Below are positions 58,587 through 64,000 of a stretch of DNA of 64,000 nucleotides, one piece after another (position 1 is the first letter of the stretch; each line of letters begins with the position of its first letter). The stretch is from positions 39,860 through 103,859 of the forward strand of contig JAWKVD010000015.1 in assembly GCA_041398225.1 (NCBI GenBank). The letters run 5' to 3'. The DNA comes from JAWKVD01 sp041398225 (lineage in GTDB: Bacteria; Pseudomonadota; Alphaproteobacteria; Caulobacterales; Hyphomonadaceae). The translations under genes and the position numbers were made by a program. Below the pieces are notes generated by a model. It did no database searches and was not told where the DNA came from. It was given only the letters and a program-made list of their open reading frames with translations.

Positions 58587-60920
58587 ATGGGCGGTCCGGC
58601 GCCTACGGCGCCTGCCGGCGGAAAATCCGCCAGGGCGCCCGGTAAGGTGAAAGCAAAATCGGATGCCGTCTCCCCGGAGACGACGCCCGCGCAGGATGTT
58701 GCTGCGCCGGAACCTGGCGAACAGGCCGCCAAGCCCGCCGTGCGCAACTCCAGGGGATCGCGCGGCTTCCTTCGCCAGTACGAACTGGTCGATCAGGTAA
58801 AGGCGTATGAACCGGACGCCGACGAAGACGCGCTGAACCGCGCCTACGTCTACGCCACGCTGAAGCACGGTCAGCAGAAGCGCCACAGCGGCGACCCCTA
58901 CTTTGCGCATCCCGTGGCCGTCGCCGGTCTGCTCACCTCGTTGAAGCTCGACCAGGCAACGATCATCGCAGGGCTCCTGCACGACGTGGTCGAGGACACC
59001 GACACGCCCGTCTCGGAAATCCGGGAGCTGTTCGGCGATGCGGTCGCGGACCTCGTGGACGGCGTCACCAAGCTGCCGCGTCTGGATGCTGCGCGCCCGC
59101 TCCAGAAGCAGGCCGAGAATTTTCAGAAGTTCATTCTCGCCACCACGAAAGACCTCAGGGTGCTTCTGGTGAAGCTGGCGGACCGGCTTCACAACATGCG
59201 CACCATCGAGTTCATGCCCAAGCCGGAGAGCCGGCTGCGCATCGCGCGCGAGACGCTGGACATCTACGCGCCGCTCGCCCGGCGGGTCGGTCTCTCGATT
59301 TTTGCGACCGAATTGGAGGACCGCGCCTTCAAGGTCGTGAACCCGGAAGCCTACGAGGCCGTCGAGAAGCGCGTCCACGAACTGGTCGACGACGACCATG
59401 GCGTTCTTGACCGGATGCAGGGCGAGATCGCGCAGGTCATGGCCGCGCGCGGCGTGCATGGCGACATCAAGGGCAGGGTGAAGCGCCCCTACTCAATCTG
59501 GCGCAAGCTCGAATCCCGTTCGATTTCATTCAAGGACCTTGGCGACGTCTTCGCCTATCGTTTGATCGTCGACACGGTCGAGGATTGCTACAAGGCGCTC
59601 GGCGCCGCCCACCAGCAATGGCATGTGCTGTCCGAACGCTTCAAGGACTACATCTCCGTTCCCAAGCCCAACGGCTATCGGTCGCTTCACACCACGTTTC
59701 TGGGTCCCGGAAACCGCCGCGTGGAGTTGCAGATCCGCACGAAGGAGATGGACGAGATCTCCGAACGCGGCGTCGCCGCTCACTGGCGCTACAAGAACAA
59801 GCGCTATGGCTTTGACGCCGAGGGCGCGCGCGCCGGCGGCCTGGACGCCGAAGCCGAACTCACCGCGTTCGCCGACATGCTGGCCCACGGCGCGGAGCCC
59901 GAGGAATTCCTCGAACACGCCAAGCTGCAGATGTACCGCGACAGCGTGTTCGTGTTCACGCCGAAAGGGCAGCTCGTGAAACTGCCGGCCGGCTCGACGC
60001 CGCTCGACTTCGCCTATGCGCTGCACTCCGAGATTGGCGACACCACGGTCGGCTGCCGGATCAACAACGCCGAGCGCCCGTTGCGCACCCAGCTTGAGAA
60101 CGGCGATGTCGTCGAAATTCTGCGCGGTCGTCGGCCGGCGGCGCACCCGAACTGGGAGGGGCTGGCGGTCACAGGGCGCGCCCGTTCCGCCATCCGTCGC
60201 CTCACGCGCGCCGCTGAACGCGGAGAGTACATCGCCATCGGCAACCGCCTGATCGAGCATGCGCTCAACCGCATCGACCTCGACAGCGCCAAGGTGAACC
60301 TCTCTGAGATGGCCGCTCGCGCGGACTTCGACAAAGTAGAAGATCTCGCCGAGGCGCTCGGGCGCGGTCGCCTGACCACCGCCGAGCTGATCGCGCGCGC
60401 CTTCCCGGGGATGGACGATCCGGGGCCGCACGCCGCCGGCAGCCATCGCGTCGAAGCGCCCAGCCTGATCGTGGGCGCCGAGTTGACGCCGGGCGTGACC
60501 ATCCGATTGGCCGAGTGCTGCTCGCCTCTGCCGGGAGACCGCATCATCGGCATTCTCAAGCCGGGCAAGGGCGTGGAGGTCCACGTCATCGATTGCGCGC
60601 GCCTGGCCGAGCACGAGGACGTTTCCGATCGCTGGATCGATCTCAAATGGCGCCAGGGTTCGGCCGAGGGCGAGGAAGTGCTGGCCGTCGGCCGCATCCA
60701 CGTCACCACAGCCAATCGCCGTGGCGCGCTCGCTCTGCTCGCCAAGACGGTTTCCGACGCCCAGGGCAACATCATCAACGTGAAAACCTTGAAACGTTCA
60801 CCGGACTTCTTCGATTTCGAATTCGATGTCGAGGTCGAGGACGCGCGCCGGCTGACCCAGATCGTGGCGGCTCTCAGGGCCTTGGCGGTCGTCGACGCCG
60901 CCGAGCGGGTGAAGGGCTGA
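58587..60920 (+). CDS. Bifunctional (p)ppGpp synthetase/hydrolase (Rel/SpoT homologue)
   Basis: A 777-residue RSH enzyme. GGAGGAAAC precedes the ATG. After a ~60-residue low-complexity N-terminus: the HD hydrolase domain (HPVAVAGLLTSLKLD, GLLHDVVEDTDT with the HD pair), the synthetase domain (FKDLGDVFAYRLIV, YISVPKPNGYRSLHTTF, VELQIRTKEMDEISERGVAAHW), TGS (VFVFTPKGQLVKLPAGSTPL), a helical region with the conserved CC (ECCSPLPGDRIIG) and a C-terminal ACT domain. The single long RSH is typical of alphaproteobacteria. It makes and degrades the alarmone under starvation. It is co-transcribed with rpoZ. The N-terminal extension (Ala/Pro-rich) is unusual. Confidence 0.95.
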   Translation: MGGPAPTAPAGGKSARAPGKVKAKSDAVSPETTPAQDVAAPEPGEQAAKPAVRNSRGSRGFLRQYELVDQVKAYEPDADEDALNRAYVYATLKHGQQKRHSGDPYFAHPVAVAGLLTSLKLDQATIIAGLLHDVVEDTDTPVSEIRELFGDAVADLVDGVTKLPRLDAARPLQKQAENFQKFILATTKDLRVLLVKLADRLHNMRTIEFMPKPESRLRIARETLDIYAPLARRVGLSIFATELEDRAFKVVNPEAYEAVEKRVHELVDDDHGVLDRMQGEIAQVMAARGVHGDIKGRVKRPYSIWRKLESRSISFKDLGDVFAYRLIVDTVEDCYKALGAAHQQWHVLSERFKDYISVPKPNGYRSLHTTFLGPGNRRVELQIRTKEMDEISERGVAAHWRYKNKRYGFDAEGARAGGLDAEAELTAFADMLAHGAEPEEFLEHAKLQMYRDSVFVFTPKGQLVKLPAGSTPLDFAYALHSEIGDTTVGCRINNAERPLRTQLENGDVVEILRGRRPAAHPNWEGLAVTGRARSAIRRLTRAAERGEYIAIGNRLIEHALNRIDLDSAKVNLSEMAARADFDKVEDLAEALGRGRLTTAELIARAFPGMDDPGPHAAGSHRVEAPSLIVGAELTPGVTIRLAECCSPLPGDRIIGILKPGKGVEVHVIDCARLAEHEDVSDRWIDLKWRQGSAEGEEVLAVGRIHVTTANRRGALALLAKTVSDAQGNIINVKTLKRSPDFFDFEFDVEVEDARRLTQIVAALRALAVVDAAERVKG

Positions 60921-61022
60921 TCACAGCCCGGACCGGCTTCTAACAGAACCGCCCGATTGAGCGGCGGGGCGAACGGGGGTACGCAGGCTCGAAACGCCAG
61001 CCCCAGCCAGTTACGGACCTAG

Positions 61023-61607
61023 ATGAACACCAACGACGTACTCGACGAATTCCGCAAAGTGGGAGCGCTGCTGGAGGGGCACTTCATCCTGTCGTCTGGC
61101 CGCCGCAGCCCGGTTTTCCTGCAGAAGGCGCTGGTTTTCTCCCATCCCGAGACGACTGAGCGGCTGTGCGGGGCGCTGGCGGTAAAGCTGAAAGAGACGT
61201 TCGGGAAAATTGACGTGGTGGTGGGCCCCGCCGTCGGCGGTCTCATTCCGGGTTACGAAACCGCCCGCCAGTTGGGCTGCCGTTCGATCTACACAGAGCG
61301 CGAAGGCGGCGAGATGACCCTCCGTCGCGGCTTCACCGTGCAGCCCGAAGACGCCGTCATCATCGTGGAGGACATCGTGACCACGGGGGTGTCAATGCGA
61401 GAGACGCTGGCGGCGCTGAAGGCGGCCGGCGCCAATGTGATCGGCGCGGCCTGCATCGTCGATCGTTCCAACGGACGCGCCGACACCGGCGGCCTCAAGC
61501 TGGTCTCGCTCGCGGCGGTCGACTTTCCTGACTATGACGCAAACGATCTGCCGCCCGAACTGCAAGCCATTCCGGCGATCAAACCTGGATCGCGGGGTCT
61601 CAAATGA
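61023..61607 (+). CDS. pyrE: Orotate phosphoribosyltransferase
   Basis: A 194-residue enzyme that joins orotate and PRPP to make OMP in pyrimidine synthesis. The PRPP-binding motif is VIIVEDIVTTGVSMRET; the N-terminal GHFILSSGRRSPVFLQKA and VVVGPAVGGLIPGYE are also typical. The stop overlaps the pdxJ start by 4 bp. It follows rel by about 100 bp and begins the tightly coupled pyrE–pdxJ–acpS–rnc–era run. Confidence 0.95.
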   Translation: MNTNDVLDEFRKVGALLEGHFILSSGRRSPVFLQKALVFSHPETTERLCGALAVKLKETFGKIDVVVGPAVGGLIPGYETARQLGCRSIYTEREGGEMTLRRGFTVQPEDAVIIVEDIVTTGVSMRETLAALKAAGANVIGAACIVDRSNGRADTGGLKLVSLAAVDFPDYDANDLPPELQAIPAIKPGSRGLK

Positions 61608-62359
61608 GTCTCCCTCGCGCCCGCCTCGGGGTGAACATTGATCACGTCGCCACTGTGCGCAACGCGCGCGGCGGCATCCATCCGCTGATCGGTCGAGCGG
61701 CGATGGCCGCCGAATGGGGCGGGGCGGACGGCATCACCATGCACCTCCGGGAAGACCGGCGGCACATCCTCGATCCGGACCTGCTGGCGGTCCGGGAGGC
61801 GACGGATCTTCCGATCAATCTGGAAATGGCGGCGACCGAGGAAATGCTGGATATTGCTCGGCACTTCAAACCGCGCGCCGCCTGCATCGTTCCCGAGAAG
61901 CGCGAAGAGCGCACGACGGAAGGCGGTCTCGATGCGGTTGGCGCCCACAACCAGCTGGCGCCGATCGTGGCGCAGCTGCGCGACGAGAAAATCCGCGTGT
62001 CGCTGTTCATCGAACCGTCGTCGGAGCAGGTGAAGGCCGCCCAGGATCTCGGCGCTCGCGTGGTGGAGTTTCACACCGGGCGTTACTGCGATCTCGTCGC
62101 GCAGGGCGAGGACGCCGAAGCGCAAGTGGAGCTTGGTCGGCTGAAGGCGGCGGCTGTCGCCGGGACGGCCTGCGGGCTCGAAGTCCACATGGGGCACGGC
62201 ATCACGTTCGAAACCGTCGGCGAGATCGCCGCGATCCCCGAGGTTCGCGAGCTGAACATCGGGCACTTCCTTGTCGGCGAGGCGTTGTTTGTCGGTCTTG
62301 AAGCGGCTGTGCGCCGAATGAAGGAGCTGATCGACGCCGCGCGGGAAACGCCCGCATGA
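61604..62359 (+). CDS. pdxJ: Pyridoxine 5'-phosphate synthase
   Basis: A 251-residue TIM-barrel enzyme closing the pyridoxine ring from 3-amino-2-oxopropyl phosphate and DXP. Motifs: GVNIDHVATVRNARGG, ITMHLREDRRHI, NLEMAATEEML, CIVPEKREERTTEGGLD, VEFHTGRYCD and EVHMGHGITFETV. The ATG lies in the pyrE stop (ATGA), and its own stop overlaps acpS likewise. It is of normal length. Confidence 0.96.
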   Translation: MSLPRARLGVNIDHVATVRNARGGIHPLIGRAAMAAEWGGADGITMHLREDRRHILDPDLLAVREATDLPINLEMAATEEMLDIARHFKPRAACIVPEKREERTTEGGLDAVGAHNQLAPIVAQLRDEKIRVSLFIEPSSEQVKAAQDLGARVVEFHTGRYCDLVAQGEDAEAQVELGRLKAAAVAGTACGLEVHMGHGITFETVGEIAAIPEVRELNIGHFLVGEALFVGLEAAVRRMKELIDAARETPA

Positions 62360-62772
62360 TCCTCGGGCTCGGACAGGACACCTGCGACATCCGTCGCATC
62401 GAGAAGTCGCTTGAGCGCTTCGGAGATCGTTTCACTCAGCGGGTCTTCACGGACACGGAGCGCGCGCTGGCCGATCGCCGTCGTCGTCGCGCCGAAACCT
62501 ACGCGAAGCGGTTCGCCGCCAAGGAGGCCTGCGCGAAGGCGCTGGGAACCGGCGTGCCAAGACGCGGCGTTCACTGGAAGCACATGGGCGTGGTCAATCT
62601 GCCGACCGGTCGTCCGACCTTCGAACTGTCGGGCGGCGCCGCGAAGCGCCTTCAGGTGCTGACGCCCAACGGGATGACGGCGTCCATTCATCTGACCATC
62701 ACCGACGAATACCCTTATGCGCAGGCGATGGTGATCATCGAGGCGCAGCCTCTCGTCGTTGGGCTCGGCTGA
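62356..62772 (+). CDS. acpS: Holo-[acyl-carrier-protein] synthase
   Basis: A 138-residue phosphopantetheinyl transferase that activates acyl carrier protein. Metal/CoA motifs: ILGLGQDTCDIRRIE (Asp-containing strand) and RFAAKEACAKALGTG (conserved W/F-x-x-K-E-A). The start overlaps pdxJ by 4 bp and the stop overlaps rnc by one base (TGATG). In many relatives lepB lies between acpS and rnc; it is absent here. Confidence 0.95.
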   Translation: MILGLGQDTCDIRRIEKSLERFGDRFTQRVFTDTERALADRRRRRAETYAKRFAAKEACAKALGTGVPRRGVHWKHMGVVNLPTGRPTFELSGGAAKRLQVLTPNGMTASIHLTITDEYPYAQAMVIIEAQPLVVGLG

Positions 62773-63533
62773 TGCGTCCCAATTCAAGCGATACGGGCAA
62801 GCGCCGGAAAAACCGGAGCCGCGGCGCCCGCAAGCCGCCATCGCTGAGCCCGGCGGCGCGCGAGGCCTGCGAGGAAATACTCGGCGTTTCGTTCAAGGAC
62901 CCCACGCTTCTGGATCGCGCGCTCACCCACCGCAGCGCGGCGCACGGCGACACGGCGCGTCTGAGCAATGAGCGGCTGGAGTTCCTCGGCGACCGGGTGC
63001 TTGGACTGGTCGTGTCGGAAGCCCTTCTGGAGACGTTTCCGTTGGCGCGCGAGGGCGAACTCGCGCCGCGTCTCAACGCGGTGGTCAGCCGGGAAACCTG
63101 CGCGCAGGTCGGCGCGGCGCTTGGGGTCGGCGCGTATCTTCTGACCGACAAGTCCGAGCGGGACGGCGGCGCCGCCGAAAAGCCGACGCTCTTGGCCAAC
63201 GCCATGGAAGCCATTCTCGGCGCGGTCTATCTCGACCGGGGGCTGTCGTCGGCGCGGGCGTTCGTGAAACGTCACTGGAAGGCGCCCCTGTCCGGAGCGG
63301 CCACTGCGCCGCGCGAACCCAAATCCGCCCTTCAGGAATGGGCGCAGGGTCTGGGCCGGCCCGCGCCGGTCTATTCGCTGACCGACCGTCAGGGCCCAGA
63401 CCATTCCCCCATCTTCACGGCCAGCGTACACGTCGAGGGCGCGGAAGACGCGACGGGGCAGGGCTCGACCAAGCAGGAAGCCGAACGCGCCGCCGCACGC
63501 GCCATGCTTGAGGCGCAGGAGAAACTGAAGTGA
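62772..63533 (+). CDS. rnc: Ribonuclease III
   Basis: A 253-residue double-strand-specific RNase. The signature NERLEFLGDRVLGLVVSEAL contains the catalytic Glu and Asp; the second catalytic Glu lies in LLANAMEAILGAVYLD. A C-terminal dsRNA-binding domain follows (PKSALQEWAQGLGRPAPVYS to EQEAERAAARAMLE-like). The N-terminal ~25 residues are basic (KRRKNRSRGARK), slightly longer than average. Its stop overlaps the GTG of era by 4 bp. Confidence 0.95.
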   Translation: MRPNSSDTGKRRKNRSRGARKPPSLSPAAREACEEILGVSFKDPTLLDRALTHRSAAHGDTARLSNERLEFLGDRVLGLVVSEALLETFPLAREGELAPRLNAVVSRETCAQVGAALGVGAYLLTDKSERDGGAAEKPTLLANAMEAILGAVYLDRGLSSARAFVKRHWKAPLSGAATAPREPKSALQEWAQGLGRPAPVYSLTDRQGPDHSPIFTASVHVEGAEDATGQGSTKQEAERAAARAMLEAQEKLK

Positions 63534-64000
63534 GCGACGTTCACGCAACACGGGCGGGCTTTGCGGCCATTATCGGGGCGCCGAACGCCGGAAAGTCGAC
63601 GCTGGTGAACCGGCTCGTCGGCTCCAAGGTTTCGATTGTCACCCACAAGGTCCAGACGACGCGCTTCCCGGTGCGCGGCGTCATGATGCACGGCGATGCG
63701 CAAGCGGTTCTCGTCGACACGCCCGGTATCTTCCGCCCCAAGCGGCGGCTCGACCGCGCCATGGTGAAGTCGGCCTGGGCCGGCGCAGAGGACGCCGATC
63801 TCCTGGTTCACCTCGTCGATGCCCGACTCTGGGCCGGCGGTCGCGAAGGACCTTCCGACGATCAGGACATTCTGGCGCGGCTCAAAGAGCTGAACCTCAA
63901 GGCCGTGCTGGCGCTCAACAAGATCGACATGATCGAACGGCCCGAATTGCTGACGATCGCGCAACGGCTGTTCGCCGAGGGCGTCTATTCCGATGTGATG
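63530..64000 (+). CDS. era: GTPase Era, N-terminal part (3' end outside window)
   Basis: Starts at a GTG overlapping the rnc stop (GTGA) and runs off the window after 157 residues. G1 is IIGAPNAGKSTLVNRLVGSK, the Era-specific G2 region KVQTTRFPVRGVM, G3 VDTPGIF and G4 LNKIDM. Only the G domain is visible; the C-terminal KH domain lies beyond base 64000. Era assists 16S rRNA and 30S subunit maturation, and the rnc–era pairing is widely conserved. Confidence 0.95.
   Translation, partial: MSDVHATRAGFAAIIGAPNAGKSTLVNRLVGSKVSIVTHKVQTTRFPVRGVMMHGDAQAVLVDTPGIFRPKRRLDRAMVKSAWAGAEDADLLVHLVDARLWAGGREGPSDDQDILARLKELNLKAVLALNKIDMIERPELLTIAQRLFAEGVYSDVM

Overview
The window is about 64 kb of high-GC DNA from an alphaproteobacterium. 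The closing block, rpoZ–rel–pyrE–pdxJ–acpS–rnc–era, is the conserved order of that class. Five or more TonB-dependent receptors (TBDRs), two FecI/FecR modules, spinster-type MFS exporters, a cobalamin riboswitch and a UDGb-type uracil-DNA glycosylase suggest a Caulobacterales/Maricaulales (Hyphomonadaceae-like) or Parvularculales-like aquatic oligotroph. That placement is inference from gene content; no 16S rRNA gene is present.

Layout. 0–5.6 kb: an accessory catabolic/uptake cluster (truncated TBDR, SCP2-like protein, TetR, GPH-family transporter, Tat-lipoprotein hydrolase). 6–7.1 kb: an exported protein of unknown function. 7.4–11.6 kb: a two-gene operon encoding a TIR–dynamin-like GTPase fusion and a second dynamin-like GTPase, a candidate anti-phage system. 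11.7–15.6 kb (minus strand): amidohydrolase, small protein, PepSY membrane protein and an ApbE–DUF2271 fusion. 16–23.6 kb: FecI sigma, FecR, STN-TBDR (frameshifted) and two tandem purple-acid-phosphatase-like enzymes, probably for phosphorus scavenging. 23.6–28.6 kb (minus): a 1650-residue SIR2–STAND–TPR protein resembling Avs/SIR2-STAND defence proteins. 28.8–30.3 kb (minus): a divergent EF-Tu paralogue preceded by a 27-codon leader peptide and an intrinsic terminator, with changes at the two positions that give pulvomycin resistance in E. coli. 30.4–32.3 kb: LtrA and a two-TM-type potassium channel. 32.3–33.4 kb: an intergenic stretch full of palindromic repeats.

33.4–43.8 kb: a second catabolic region (feruloyl-CoA-synthase-like ligase, TetR, acyl-CoA ligase, TetR, MFS exporter, TBDR). 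Two similar operator-like palindromes lie upstream of the second ligase and of the MFS/TBDR divergent promoter. 43.9–47.3 kb: cobalamin riboswitch, BtuB-like TBDR and CobD (frameshifted). 47.5–55.2 kb: hydrolase, a second FecI/FecR/TBDR module, MFS transporter and FrnE-like DsbA protein. 55.2–64 kb: hybrid sensor kinase, tRNA-Gly, uracil-DNA glycosylase and the housekeeping block ending in a truncated era.

The strongest candidates for an undescribed system are the TIR–dynamin/dynamin operon and the leader-controlled EF-Tu paralogue next to the SIR2–STAND gene. Three separate genes (amidohydrolase, STN-TBDR, cobD) each look exactly one base short. This could reflect homopolymer or indel errors in the assembly rather than true gene decay.
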